From positions 1-25,953 of the IMG/VR virus record IMGVR_UViG_3300045780_000007: a stretch of DNA of 25,953 nucleotides; one strand, 5' to 3'. Every line of letters starts with the position of its first letter. The first letter of the stretch is position 1. The position numbers were made by a program, and so were the translations under genes. Source of the stretch: a virus. Under the pieces are notes generated by a model. That model searched no databases, had not been told where the DNA came from, and saw nothing but the letters and a program-made list of their open reading frames with translations. Of this stretch, positions 1 through 7,396 are shown piece by piece.

Positions 1-495
1 CTCGCTCCCATCTCCGTATAACCACTGACCAGTTTTCATGACCAGCGTGGATTGCCAACTATACCAACCAGAAGAATAACTGCATCCAACACCGTTGTAC
101 GCGTTCCCTATTAAATGAACCATCGTATATCCGGCGTTGAAAGCGCTCTGTACCGCCGCAGCATCATCACCCCCAGTGGGACCGGTAAAAGTATACTCAC
201 CGCCCATTGCATAGCCTTTCCCGGCTAAGTTGACCATTGCCTGAGCTGAGTCACTAGCACCTGTACCACCCTGAGACACTGGCAGCGTTTTATGCCACAG
301 CCCGTCAATCCCGCAGGTCTGGTAATTCGTCGCGTCAGACGTATCCCGCCAGGTTTGGTGCACGTTGGCTCCAGAGCATACGTAAGTGGGGTGTCCAGTG
401 CCGGTGAGCAGCGGGAAACCGCCCTGGGCCTGTCCAAAGCAAACGGCAGGAAGAGCAAGGAAATACAGAATCAGGACTCTACGAAAGATGCTCAT
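1..495 (-). CDS. Tail spike/fibre-like protein with signal peptide, C-terminus beyond the window
   Basis: Partial gene: 165 codons are visible and the frame is still open at base 1. The start is an ATG preceded by TAGGAG about 9 nt upstream. Residues 1-22 look like a Sec signal peptide: MSIFRR, a hydrophobic stretch (VLILYFLALPAVCF), then GQAQ. A short Cys-containing segment follows, then LPVSQGGTGASDSAQAMVNL, close to the GGTGA...A..NL linker common in phage tail fibres. Next comes GPTGGDDAAAVQSAFNAG, which resembles the N-terminal strand/helix of pectate-lyase-like beta-helix tail spikes (GDDTAAIQAAI type). I infer a receptor-binding or polysaccharide-degrading virion protein. It is the last gene of the sheath-tube transcription unit, 11 bp after its neighbour. 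A signal peptide is unusual on a tail protein. Alternative: a secreted phage-encoded glycan lyase not in the virion. Confidence 0.6.
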   Translation of the reverse strand, partial: MSIFRRVLILYFLALPAVCFGQAQGGFPLLTGTGHPTYVCSGANVHQTWRDTSDATNYQTCGIDGLWHKTLPVSQGGTGASDSAQAMVNLAGKGYAMGGEYTFTGPTGGDDAAAVQSAFNAGYTMVHLIGNAYNGVGCSYSSGWYSWQSTLVMKTGQWLYGDGSE

Positions 496-506
496 TACTT
501 GAACTC

Positions 507-797
507 CTATGTCCCTTGCGAGATATTGAGCTGGACATTGAATGTGTTGCCGTCTGTGACGAATCCGATGAACGTGTTTGAGCCAACAGTCAGGAACTCA
601 GGCGAGTCACTGGGCAAGATTGCGAGTCCCGTCTGGGGAGTGACCGCAACAGGATACGAAGAGCCAAGCGCGACATATACCGGCTCGGCTCCGATGTTGG
701 CAAGACGCAGCGTAGTGCCACTAATGGCGACTGTCTGCGCCGTGCCTGTGGCTACGACCAGATGTGAAGATGATGGAGCATATCCGTTGGCTGCCAC
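507..797 (-). CDS. Small beta-rich virion protein (fibre or decoration type), function unknown
   Basis: A 96-residue protein starting at GTG with GGAGG 7 nt upstream. It begins 3 bp after the tube gene, so the two are probably co-translated. The sequence is almost entirely short alternating hydrophobic strands (TAQTVAISGTTLRLANIGAEP, then VYVALG, then a C-terminal VQLNISQG). This pattern (TLR.AN.G..PVYVALG...V......L...LP...PE.L.V) recurs in small phage head-fibre, decoration and tail-associated beta-sandwich proteins. There is no Cys, no membrane segment and no catalytic motif. Its place between the tail tube and the tail spike suggests a tail-associated structural role. Family membership is an inference from sequence style; no specific homologue is claimed. 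Confidence 0.6.
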   Translation of the reverse strand: MAANGYAPSSSHLVVATGTAQTVAISGTTLRLANIGAEPVYVALGSSYPVAVTPQTGLAILPSDSPEFLTVGSNTFIGFVTDGNTFNVQLNISQGT

Positions 798-800
798 TTA

Positions 801-1322
801 TCAACCTCCGATATTGGCGCGATAGTTCGCCAACTGGTCAACGCCGTTCACGACGTACTGATTCGAGAATGCGTCAAACAGATAGATTTGAGTCCCGCCA
901 ACGCTTAGATCGACGTGGTAAACGTCGAAGCTCGAAGTGAACTCCACCAACTCCTGAGACTTGAAGTCAATGTCGCCCACATCGAACGGAACGCCGTTGA
1001 AGTTGTAGATGACAGGACTCTCGGAAATCTCACCTGAGGCCGAGATAGTCTGGAGATCGCCCAGGCAACTGATCGAGCACGTCTGGTTGGACAATGCCAC
1101 TTGACCGATGGTGTCAGTATCAAAAGAAGACCACTTGATGGTGGACTCCATCGCATCCCACCCCGTGGGTATCTTGATGCGTGCGGCCATACCTAGGCCC
1201 TTGTAGTCAGTCCTCATGCGCTTGGGCTGGGGAATCTTGACTTCTGCGGCGCGCCCGAGGAGTTCGACACCGTTCAGGTACACGTTGCAATTGCTGAGGC
1301 TGTTGATGACGAGATTTGCCAC
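801..1322 (-). CDS. Major tail tube protein (P2 FII family)
   Basis: 173 residues, close to the usual FII length. In P2-type contractile tails this protein forms the inner tube that crosses the host envelope. The N-terminus has the family pattern of a strand, then N-V-Y-L-N-G, 'EVKIPQPKRMRTDYKGLGMAARI' read in part as P-x-x-x-x-x-x-x-x-Y-K-G-x-G-M, and 'GWDAMESTIKW'. The C-terminus VNGVDQLANYRANIGG closely parallels the P2 FII ending NGVDRLEQHRRNIGL. The start is GTG with AAGGAG 6 nt upstream, 10 bp after the sheath gene, which is the normal FI-FII order. Confidence is high because both ends and the context agree. Confidence 0.9.
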   Translation of the reverse strand: MANLVINSLSNCNVYLNGVELLGRAAEVKIPQPKRMRTDYKGLGMAARIKIPTGWDAMESTIKWSSFDTDTIGQVALSNQTCSISCLGDLQTISASGEISESPVIYNFNGVPFDVGDIDFKSQELVEFTSSFDVYHVDLSVGGTQIYLFDAFSNQYVVNGVDQLANYRANIGG

Positions 1323-1332
1323 GGTGCGCTCC

Positions 1333-3642
1333 TTATGCGGTCACATTGACGTTGCTGGTTGTGCTGGTGCTCGTTACAGATGCTCCGAGGTTCGCGAGCA
1401 GACTGGTGTCAACCGAGAATTTGTAGATGAGCTGCTCGGCTGGCGGCGGCGGCATCACGCTCACTTCGAATACGACGATCCCACTGGAGAGTTGCGAAAC
1501 AGGATTGTCAACCGGGTTATAAGTGACCGTGCTTCCGGCAAGCAATGCCCCCTGCTGAATCAGCGAGTTGATAAACCCATTCACGCTAACCAAGACGCTG
1601 TTGATGAGGCCGTTGGTGATGGGCTTGTCTGCAAAAGGGAGAGAACTGTATTGGAGGCTCTGCTCCACAACGTCAAGCGTCCTGCGAACGGCGATGAACG
1701 TGGTCACCGCACCGCTCGACGGGAAGCTCGATGCGCGGTTGCCCCACGTCCTGTAGCCAGTTCCGTATCCGTTGAACACGGTCAAGATGCCCTGCGCGTT
1801 CAGAAGGTTCGTGTCTGAAGTGCTGTCGTAGGCGCTCATATAGAGACTGACATCAGGACCCAGAATGCCGGTAATGACCGTGTTGGACGGAGAGAACCAA
1901 AAGCCGTTGGAAATGTCGCTGGCTGCCGTAGTGCCAGCTACCCAAGTGCTGTACGGCGTGTCTACCGTCCCGGTCACGGCCGTGTATCCGATGGTCCCTT
2001 GTGCGCTCACCGTGACGCCGGTGGAGCTGATGGCGGTAGGCGTCTTGAGCTGCCAGGGGAAGGTCAAGACGAGCCGGTCACTGGCCTGATTGAAGGCATT
2101 TCCTGCGGCCCCGCGGTTGGCGATGGCTGTTGCCACAGTCGTATTCGGCGGCGCATCGGTAAATGAGATGGCGCGCAGTTTCGCCGCCATCGCCAGCAAG
2201 TTGGCACTGGTCGAAGCATCGTAGAAGGTCGGGGTGATGAGCAGTTTGGCGAAGATTCCCATCGTCTGGAATGTGGTCACGAGGGCTTGGATGCCGGTGT
2301 AGACTCCGGCGGTTACGGTCCCGATGATGTCGGTGTAGGACACCTTCGACGGATCGCAGTATGCTGCCGTTACCTGCAAAGCCTGAGCCGAAGTGATTGC
2401 CCCTCCGGCCTTGGTGTAGAGCAGACCGTTCACGTAGTCGATGGTGTAGTCAGTGCCCTCGACGTAGGTCGTTGATCCGGCCTGGTTTTTGACCACGACG
2501 GTGGTAGGCGGTCCCGCAAAGGTCACAGTGAAGGTTGCACCGGTGCCGCTCCCCGACGTGCTGGCCTGAGAAACGGGGTTCGCAGGCACGGCCGAGTAGC
2601 TGCCCGCCGTCGATACCGTGGCCGTCAGGACTCCAAAGACGCCAAGGTTGAAGGTTGCTCCGGTTCCGAGTCCTGTTGAGCTTGCCTGCGTCAGTGCCGC
2701 GCTGTTCACCGTGAAGCTTCCAGCATTGACGATGTTGAAGGTGGCCACTCCCAGAGTGATTGCCAGTTGGGCACCAGTCAGTCCTGCGCCTGTTACAGGC
2801 TCAAGAGTTGGTGCCGTGGGGTTCGTGGAGTAGGAGCCAGCCAAAGAGATGGACAGAACCGCAGTAATCGCGCCGCTGGCCACAGTCACCGAGGCCTGAA
2901 AGCGAGTCCCGGTACCAGTCGTGCCGGTCACGGTCTGAGTCCCGTTCGTTCCGCCGCTGCCGCCGACCGCCACCGTCGCGCCCGTAACCTGAGTTGATGT
3001 CACAGTGATCTGCGGAGCAACCGAAGCCGTTCCGCCTGCCAGCGTAACGCTGTCGCCGGCTGCGTAGTTGTGCGACGTAGCGCCGCCGGGAGCATTCACC
3101 GCCAGCGAGACGAGCTTCGTTGTCGCGACGGTCAGGACCGCAGGAGTAGAAGCCGTGCCCCCAGCCAGGGTGATTGTGTCGCCTGTTGCATAGCTGTGGC
3201 TTGCCGCGCCGCCTGCCTGAGCCACGGTATCCACAGATGCCGTAGAAAGAGGGGTGTTGGGCAAGCCTGGACCGATTAGGCCCATGTGGCCGAGTGTCAC
3301 CGGCACACTGTTTGATGTGGGTCCTGTCAGCGGATTGATCGTAAACGTGCTCTGGTGCAGAAGCGGGTTGAACACGTCGATGACGATGACGGCCCCCGCG
3401 CCCTGCAACTGTATATCCGCAAGGGCTTCAGGAATCGTGTAACCGTTGATCTGCTGGCCGAAGTTGGACGCTTGATTTGCGGACTGAATGAGCGTCGGGA
3501 CGTTGATTCCAGGTCCTGCTCCAGACGATGCCGACCACTGCGGAGCCGAGCCAATGAGGCCAATAACTGCCGAGTTGACCACCTGAATAGAGACGCCGTT
3601 GGTATTGACCTCGGTTACTGTGATGCCATGGAAGAAAGCCAT
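1333..3642 (-). CDS. Contractile tail sheath protein (P2 FI family) with large inserted repeat domain
   Basis: 769 residues from the ATG at 3642, chosen over an in-frame ATG 57 bp upstream because AAAGGAG lies just upstream of it and the longer form would translate through the leader hairpin. The N-terminus MAFFHGITVTEVNTNGV matches the sheath start (HG..V.E.N.G). The C-terminal third has the sheath domain: GYGTGYRTWGNRASSFPSS, comparable to P2 FI GFRFWGNRT, followed by ADKPITNGLINSVLVSVNGFI and a final YKFSVDTSLLANLGASV. Between about residues 145 and 385 lies a Gly/Thr/Ala-rich tandem beta-repeat region not found in the compact P2 sheath (about 396 residues), which explains the doubled length. 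The sheath polymer contracts to drive the tube into the cell. First gene after leader A. Confidence 0.9.
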   Translation of the reverse strand: MAFFHGITVTEVNTNGVSIQVVNSAVIGLIGSAPQWSASSGAGPGINVPTLIQSANQASNFGQQINGYTIPEALADIQLQGAGAVIVIDVFNPLLHQSTFTINPLTGPTSNSVPVTLGHMGLIGPGLPNTPLSTASVDTVAQAGGAASHSYATGDTITLAGGTASTPAVLTVATTKLVSLAVNAPGGATSHNYAAGDSVTLAGGTASVAPQITVTSTQVTGATVAVGGSGGTNGTQTVTGTTGTGTRFQASVTVASGAITAVLSISLAGSYSTNPTAPTLEPVTGAGLTGAQLAITLGVATFNIVNAGSFTVNSAALTQASSTGLGTGATFNLGVFGVLTATVSTAGSYSAVPANPVSQASTSGSGTGATFTVTFAGPPTTVVVKNQAGSTTYVEGTDYTIDYVNGLLYTKAGGAITSAQALQVTAAYCDPSKVSYTDIIGTVTAGVYTGIQALVTTFQTMGIFAKLLITPTFYDASTSANLLAMAAKLRAISFTDAPPNTTVATAIANRGAAGNAFNQASDRLVLTFPWQLKTPTAISSTGVTVSAQGTIGYTAVTGTVDTPYSTWVAGTTAASDISNGFWFSPSNTVITGILGPDVSLYMSAYDSTSDTNLLNAQGILTVFNGYGTGYRTWGNRASSFPSSGAVTTFIAVRRTLDVVEQSLQYSSLPFADKPITNGLINSVLVSVNGFINSLIQQGALLAGSTVTYNPVDNPVSQLSSGIVVFEVSVMPPPPAEQLIYKFSVDTSLLANLGASVTSTSTTSNVNVTA

Positions 3643-3664
3643 TTTCTCCGCTCCTTTGCTGCCA

Positions 3665-3753
3665 AACGTGAAAAGGCCCGGACGGTGCTGGCTTATCAAA
3701 CCAGAACCATCCGAGCCTCAGTGCTTGAGTACCCGTCGATACAAAGTGTATCA
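3665..3753 (-). promoter_or_regulatory. Leader A: extended -10 promoter, conserved GTACCCGTCGAT box and hairpin before the sheath gene
   Basis: Read on the minus strand: TGA-TACACT (extended -10, 3753-3745), 4 nt, ATCGACGGGTAC (3740-3729), 10 nt, then a hairpin with 9-bp arms AGGCTCGGA / TCCGGGCCT (one G-U; 3718-3710 and 3682-3674) ending in TTTT, directly before the sheath SD. Leader B at 11.9 kb has the same parts in the same order and spacing. The hairpin plus T-run looks like an intrinsic terminator or attenuator inside the 5' leader. No good -35 is visible, as expected for an extended -10 promoter. The start site is inferred to lie at or near the ATCGAC box. Confidence 0.6.
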
Positions 3754-3758
3754 GGTTG

Positions 3759-4367
3759 CTACTCCGATGGGACGATGATCTGATCTCCGCTCGGAGTAAC
3801 GTTGAAAATCGCTTGCTGCAAGTTCGCCAGCGCGTAAGAGGGCAGCAGCCGCGGGCGAATGGTGAGGACGTTGAAAGTCAGGTCGTACAGCCAGACGCGC
3901 CCTTGTGGATCCTGTTCCGAGAATCTTTCCTCAGTGAAATACGCATGACGGCATCCGGTGGGCTGGAATCCCCCGAGCGCCGATTCAATCGCATCGATGA
4001 GCGCGTAGACTGAGCCCGGCCCGCTGAGGTTCCACGCCGTCTTGCGCGCCTCGACGTGGACCTTGAACTGGAGAGTGCGCTCCTGGACCATGCTCGAGGT
4101 TGCAAGCGGTTTCGATAGTCCTGTGTTGCTGTAGGAAATCAGGACAAAAGCAATCGCCGATGAGGCCCACCATGTATCAAGATCGAAGGCCGGGTAGATG
4201 TAGACCGGAATCGCCAGTGAACCGGAAGCGAAGAACGCCACTAGTTGCGCGGCAATCTGGTTCTGAATCGAGTCCACGGTGAGGGACGCGGGGGGCGTGT
4301 TGGTCCTGCCGGCCCATGCCGTAGGGTCCATCTGTACCGGGAGCGCTCCATAGGTGGGATCGCTCAT
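3759..4367 (-). CDS. Gp37-like tail/head-tail completion protein
   Basis: 202 residues; the ATG directly follows the TAA of the upstream gene (TAAATG), implying coupled translation. The C-terminal two-thirds fit the phage Mu Gp37-type family (function unknown, structural region): a strand region IAFVLISYSNT, an internal VQERTLQFKVHVEARK, a helix GSVYALIDAIESALGGFQPTGC, then YFTEERFSEQDPQGRVWLYDLTFNVLT, i.e. the 'GF.P.GC ... E.F.. ... W.Y.L.F' signature. The N-terminal 35 residues are extended and Pro/Thr-rich. The neighbouring sheath and tail-completion genes support a role at the neck or tail terminus. No enzymatic motif is seen. The stop codon sits 5 bp upstream of the extended -10 of leader A. 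Confidence 0.65.
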   Translation of the reverse strand: MSDPTYGALPVQMDPTAWAGRTNTPPASLTVDSIQNQIAAQLVAFFASGSLAIPVYIYPAFDLDTWWASSAIAFVLISYSNTGLSKPLATSSMVQERTLQFKVHVEARKTAWNLSGPGSVYALIDAIESALGGFQPTGCRHAYFTEERFSEQDPQGRVWLYDLTFNVLTIRPRLLPSYALANLQQAIFNVTPSGDQIIVPSE

Positions 4368-4811
4368 TTACGCGTTCGCCTTTGCGCTCAGTTTCTCGGC
4401 TCGCGTGGCCGCTTCCTCTGCCAACTTTTGATGCTCGGCCGCGCCCTTGGGAAGGTTGTCACGGTAGGAGTTCGCAGCATAACGGTAATGGTCCTGAGCT
4501 TGCCCGTGAGCGGCGGCCGCTTCCAGATGCTTGGCCTTCTGCTCGACAGTGAGTTCGGGCGGTGTCTGCCCATCCTGAACGCCTCCCCAGCCGTAAGCCT
4601 TGCGCTCATGATCGCCCTTCATCTGCGAGTGGTGCAGGCCATGGGCGATGGCCAGGTGCATCTTCTCTTCGCTGGCACCCGCGTCCCGCTTTGCCATTAC
4701 CAGCCCGCGCGTCTGGCCGCATAGAACGCAAGGGCAACCCGCGCCGTGATTGTTGTAGGGGTTAGGGGTTGCCGACTTCGCCATTCCCATTCTGGAGTCT
4801 TCGTAGAACAT
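4368..4811 (-). CDS. Hypothetical protein with CxCxxC motif and helical C-terminus
   Basis: 147 residues, ATG with GAGGTG 5 nt upstream. The N-terminus MFYEDSRMGM closely resembles that of the protein encoded at 5572-5988 (MFYNDARIGM), suggesting a shared short N-terminal module. A GAGCPCVLCGQ motif (CxCxxC) near residues 24-34 could bind a metal; the RHH protein at 18460 ends with a similar PGCKCLMCQ. The rest is His- and Ala-rich and mostly helical (HLAIAHGLHHSQMKGDHERKAYGW, then EQKAKHLEAAAAHGQAQDHYRYAA), without transmembrane segments. Its position between tail-completion genes suggests a virion or assembly role. Function is not recognised. Confidence 0.6.
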   Translation of the reverse strand: MFYEDSRMGMAKSATPNPYNNHGAGCPCVLCGQTRGLVMAKRDAGASEEKMHLAIAHGLHHSQMKGDHERKAYGWGGVQDGQTPPELTVEQKAKHLEAAAAHGQAQDHYRYAANSYRDNLPKGAAEHQKLAEEAATRAEKLSAKANA

Positions 4812-4814
4812 TTG

Positions 4815-5285
4815 TCACCTCGAATGCGGCAACACTATTTCGATGCCGAAGTTTTGCTTGCTCTGACGTTGCGCCGATGAGCCGGTAATAGTCAAGGTCC
4901 GATGCGTAATCCAGCACTCTTGTACCAACCCGCCCAGTGTCAAGTCCGCCGTTGGCCCGACCGAGTCCTGTATAGCGCTCTCAACCGCGTCCGCAAGGTT
5001 GTTAAGATTTGAGACATTGGTCTCATCTGGAACTTCGCCTTGAAGGGAAACAACTGAAATTGTGCAGAGTAGAGATACCCGCGCAGGCGCAAATAGAACG
5101 CTACGGTCATAGATTTCACCGGCCTCCATCATGAAGAATGCGGGGTACTGCTCCTCGGCTAGGTCAGTATCAGGAACCGGACGACGGCCAGCGTAGTTGA
5201 ACGGGCTTGTTGGGGTCACGAGCGCCGCCTTCAACTGCGCGAAGAATGCCGAGTATATCGTTTCGCGTCCGAGCGGATGTCCCAT
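4815..5285 (-). CDS. Tail terminator/completion-like minor tail protein
   Basis: 156 residues from the ATG at 5285, preferred over the ATG 18 bp upstream because GGAGG lies 7 nt before it. The pattern is that of small tail-terminator/completion proteins: an N-terminal RETIYSAFFAQLKAAL helix, an Arg pair (AGRRPVPD), EEQYPAFFMMEAGEIYD (the 'PALF...GE.Y' strand), a central LLCTISVVSL strand, LNNLADAVESAIQD helix and closing strands. Such proteins cap the tail or join it to the neck. The location just upstream (in transcription) of the Gp37-like and sheath genes agrees. The assignment rests on pattern and synteny, not on a diagnostic active-site motif. Confidence 0.6.
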   Translation of the reverse strand: MGHPLGRETIYSAFFAQLKAALVTPTSPFNYAGRRPVPDTDLAEEQYPAFFMMEAGEIYDRSVLFAPARVSLLCTISVVSLQGEVPDETNVSNLNNLADAVESAIQDSVGPTADLTLGGLVQECWITHRTLTITGSSAQRQSKQNFGIEIVLPHSR

Positions 5286-5319
5286 CAGCAAGCCTCCGCG
5301 CATTTAATAAACAAATTGC

Positions 5320-5348
5320 TTGACATTGATGCAGAGTTTGATAAACTC
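5320..5348 (+). promoter_or_regulatory. Plus-strand sigma70-type promoter with palindromic operator over the -10
   Basis: TTGACA (5320-5325), 16-bp spacer, TAAACT (5342-5347). A perfect 6-bp inverted repeat, GAGTTT-GAT-AAACTC (5334-5348), covers the -10, so a repressor bound there would block the promoter. It points at the small plus gene at 5396, against the surrounding minus-strand late genes, and lies just upstream of the minor tail gene start. Confidence 0.7.
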
Positions 5349-5395
5349 AGTTTGTACCTGAGAAACAGCCTAAACCAGAGGCATTGGGGGAAGAC

Positions 5396-5554
5396 ATGAC
5401 CTACTACTACGATGGACACGATTTGACGGCAAAGACTGACGATGGAGCACGGCGTCAAGCACGTAAACTGATTCGCGATGGCAAGGCGCGCGCTGGATGC
5501 AACATGGAGTTCTTCCGTCATTCTGACGGATGTCATGGATGGTTCGACCTGTAG
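5396..5554 (+). CDS. Small moron-like protein, function unknown
   Basis: 52 residues, ATG with a purine-rich GGGGGAAG just upstream, placed about 50 bp after a good TTGACA/TAAACT promoter. The protein starts MTYYYDGHDLTAKTDDGARR, then a basic helix (QARKLIRDGKARAG), and ends MEFFRHSDGCHGWFDL. There are two Cys and three His and no membrane segment. It is a single gene inverted within the tail-gene operon with its own promoter and operator, the usual layout of a phage moron, and is convergent with the minus gene at 5572. The weak GTAGAAA...TTTCTAC hairpin with a T-run at 5551-5575 may end its transcript. The role could be lysogenic conversion, superinfection control or regulation; none can be chosen from sequence. 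Confidence 0.65.
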   Translation: MTYYYDGHDLTAKTDDGARRQARKLIRDGKARAGCNMEFFRHSDGCHGWFDL

Positions 5555-5571
5555 AAACCGTTTCATTTTTT

Positions 5572-5988
5572 CTACATCCCCACTTGGCGGTTGATGGCGC
5601 TAAGTATGCTGTTCAACTCGCTGCGATTAGGCCCGCGTCCATGGGCGGATCGGAATTCAGCCTCTTTTTTGCTGCGAAGCGAGAACCTCAACGCAGATGT
5701 GCGCTTGATGTCAGCCTCGTGTCTGGCAATAGCTGATTGAATCGCATCAGGTTTATCGGGTAGGTCCCGACTCCCAGCATCCTCGTAGTCGCGTTCCCCC
5801 TTCGGGCCGCTATCGAAGTACCGACTATTGTTTTCTCTTGCGACTATTGCTTTCGGTCCTTTATCAGCTCTGCCCTCTGAGTTCAGATGAACCCGCGCAC
5901 CGTTGATCGTGATCCACGAGCCATCCTCATCGTCGGCCTTGTGAAGATCGCCTTGCATCATCCCAATACGTGCGTCGTTGTAGAACAT
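5572..5988 (-). CDS. Hypothetical phage protein with ITINGARVHLN motif
   Basis: 138 residues, ATG with GGGAGAG upstream, 2 bp after the preceding gene. It begins MFYNDARIGM, like the product at 4368-4811. Residues 26-50 (SWITINGARVHLNSEGRADKGP) match the short beta-hairpin 'WVTINGxHVxID.xG.I.KGP' that recurs at the ends of phage minor head and protease-type proteins. The C-terminal half is charged and helical (DAIQSAIARHEADIKR, KKEAEFRSAHGRGPNRSELNSILSAI). No catalytic motif or membrane segment. Probably a virion or assembly accessory protein. Function unknown. Confidence 0.6.
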   Translation of the reverse strand: MFYNDARIGMMQGDLHKADDEDGSWITINGARVHLNSEGRADKGPKAIVARENNSRYFDSGPKGERDYEDAGSRDLPDKPDAIQSAIARHEADIKRTSALRFSLRSKKEAEFRSAHGRGPNRSELNSILSAINRQVGM

Positions 5989-5990
5989 GG

Positions 5991-6587
5991 CTACTCTCCC
6001 GACTCCTTGATTCCTTCATCGACTGCCTGTTTCAATCGTGCTTCAATCCATGCCCGGTTTGCATCGAGAGCAGGACCCGCAAACGGACGCGCTGGTATTG
6101 AAACGTGATGCACGAGAACGAAAAGCAAGTGGACGATGCCGTCCATAACACCGAACATATACACGTTGTTGCCCACGTTGGAAAAGAAGATGCGATCATA
6201 ACCGCCTTCAGACTGTGCGTCCCGTGGTGCAAACCTTGCCGCGCCAGCCGGGGTGAGCGCGTCTTCCATGGGGATGGCCAGCATGTGGCCGTTAGCCGCA
6301 TCGATCTCCGCGCCGAACTCTTGCGCCTTCGCGTACTTGAGCCCTTTTCCAACCATCATGCCGCCAGTTATGCTGTGCGCGTCCTCTTCAACTGGCATTG
6401 CCGCCATAGACGCAGCAAGATTTCCAGAGCGTCTTTTGAGTCCTGATTCATCGAAGTGCTGTTGCCCGTAGCTTGCCAGGTGTTCGCCGATGTTCGCCAG
6501 TTGGCGGCGCGCGGCCGTTCTGATGGCAGGACCCATATGATCCAACCGTGCAGAGAGCCGCTTGCCGCCTTCTAGGGTGATGTCCAT
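5991..6587 (-). CDS. HK97 gp10-like / virion morphogenesis tail component
   Basis: 198 residues. The order is an N-terminal strand and helix (MDITLEGGKRLSARLDHMGPAIRTAARRQLANIGEHL, read in parts), a Ser/Arg-rich turn (SGLKRRSGNLAASM), a KYAKAQEFGAEI segment comparable to the 'YA...E.G' of gp10-like proteins, and a C-terminal IPARPFAGPALDANRAWIEARLKQAV helix comparable to the conserved 'ARPFL.PAl......' of phage virion morphogenesis proteins. These act in tail completion or head-tail joining. A hydrophobic insert (VYMFGVMDGIVHLLFVLVHHV) sits between these motifs and is atypical. The gene starts 2 bp after the 6590 gene, with no clear SD, implying coupling. Confidence 0.65.
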   Translation of the reverse strand: MDITLEGGKRLSARLDHMGPAIRTAARRQLANIGEHLASYGQQHFDESGLKRRSGNLAASMAAMPVEEDAHSITGGMMVGKGLKYAKAQEFGAEIDAANGHMLAIPMEDALTPAGAARFAPRDAQSEGGYDRIFFSNVGNNVYMFGVMDGIVHLLFVLVHHVSIPARPFAGPALDANRAWIEARLKQAVDEGIKESGE

Positions 6588-6589
6588 GC

Positions 6590-7369
6590 TTAGCTGATGG
6601 TTCCGTTAAGGTTTGCGGTCACATACCACGAACCGTTGAGCGCTGTGAGGTTGATGTAGTTGCCCGCAGCACCCGTGAACGTGATGATATGGTTCGCTCC
6701 GTTGACGCCATTGTTGGGAGTGGTGACCGTGTGAGCGTAGGCCGTGTTGGAACGGATGAGCAAATTCGCTCCATCCATACCTCCAGAAAAGGGAGCCCCA
6801 GCAATAGGAGCAGCGAGGGTAAGTGCGGCGGCCGAGCCCGCGGTGATGAACACTGTCCCGGTGCAAATGGTGATAGGTCCCGATGCCGACACGGTTTGCG
6901 GAGGCTCAAGGATGCCAATCGCCTGAACGCCTGAAGTATTGAAGCCGGGGGCGGTGGAAGCATCACCGGGAAGTCCGTTGTCTACCAGCGTGACGCTCTG
7001 GAGTGTGGCCTGAACGCCGCCGTAGGCGTTGTAGGTGACGCCTGGCAGGTTGGATGCAATCTTGCCCTGGTTCGATCCGCCGGCTGTGCGGTACACATCG
7101 TAGACCGCGCCGGGGATGGTATTCCAGTTGATCGAGTTGGATGCGGCTGCCGAGAGAGTTGCGGCGCCAGTGGTGATGGTCACGGAACCGGGAATCACAT
7201 CGCCGTTGACTTTCGCTACGACGACGTAGGTGTAAGTGGTGGACGCGGGCGCCAGCGGTGTCGCAGTGACCACAGGAGGAGCAAGGGGTACCGCCTGAAT
7301 GGCAGTCGTAAGAGCAGCGATGACATCGGACTGCTGGGCGGGATTGGGGAGCACTACGTTAACAGGCAT
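6590..7369 (-). CDS. Fibronectin/Ig-like virion protein, probable decoration or fibre
   Basis: 259 residues, ATG with AAAGGAG 9 nt upstream. Residues 40-110 form an Fn3/Ig-like unit: TTYTYVVVAKVNGDVIPGS, then INWNTIPGAVYDVYRTAGGS, the 'W..vPGA..Y.VYR' signature common in phage surface domains. The C-terminal half (residues 165-259) is a second beta-rich domain with TICTGTVFITAGSAAALTL and ITFTGAAGNYINLTALNGSWYV, typical of phage head-fibre proteins. No signal peptide. It lies between the head-tail connector and the gp10-like tail gene, so a capsid- or neck-surface role is likely. Capsid decoration versus neck fibre cannot be decided. Confidence 0.6.
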   Translation of the reverse strand: MPVNVVLPNPAQQSDVIAALTTAIQAVPLAPPVVTATPLAPASTTYTYVVVAKVNGDVIPGSVTITTGAATLSAAASNSINWNTIPGAVYDVYRTAGGSNQGKIASNLPGVTYNAYGGVQATLQSVTLVDNGLPGDASTAPGFNTSGVQAIGILEPPQTVSASGPITICTGTVFITAGSAAALTLAAPIAGAPFSGGMDGANLLIRSNTAYAHTVTTPNNGVNGANHIITFTGAAGNYINLTALNGSWYVTANLNGTIS

Positions 7370-7396
7370 TGTTTTGTTTCTCCTTTGAGGGTTCTG

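Noticed and set aside
1216-1818. A 200-codon plus frame over the tube/sheath junction
   Set aside because: Shadow of the two tail genes, with basic, low-complexity composition.
3643-3699. Upstream ATG for the sheath gene
   Set aside because: It would translate the leader hairpin and has no SD; the ATG at 3642 has AAAGGAG and gives the expected N-terminus.
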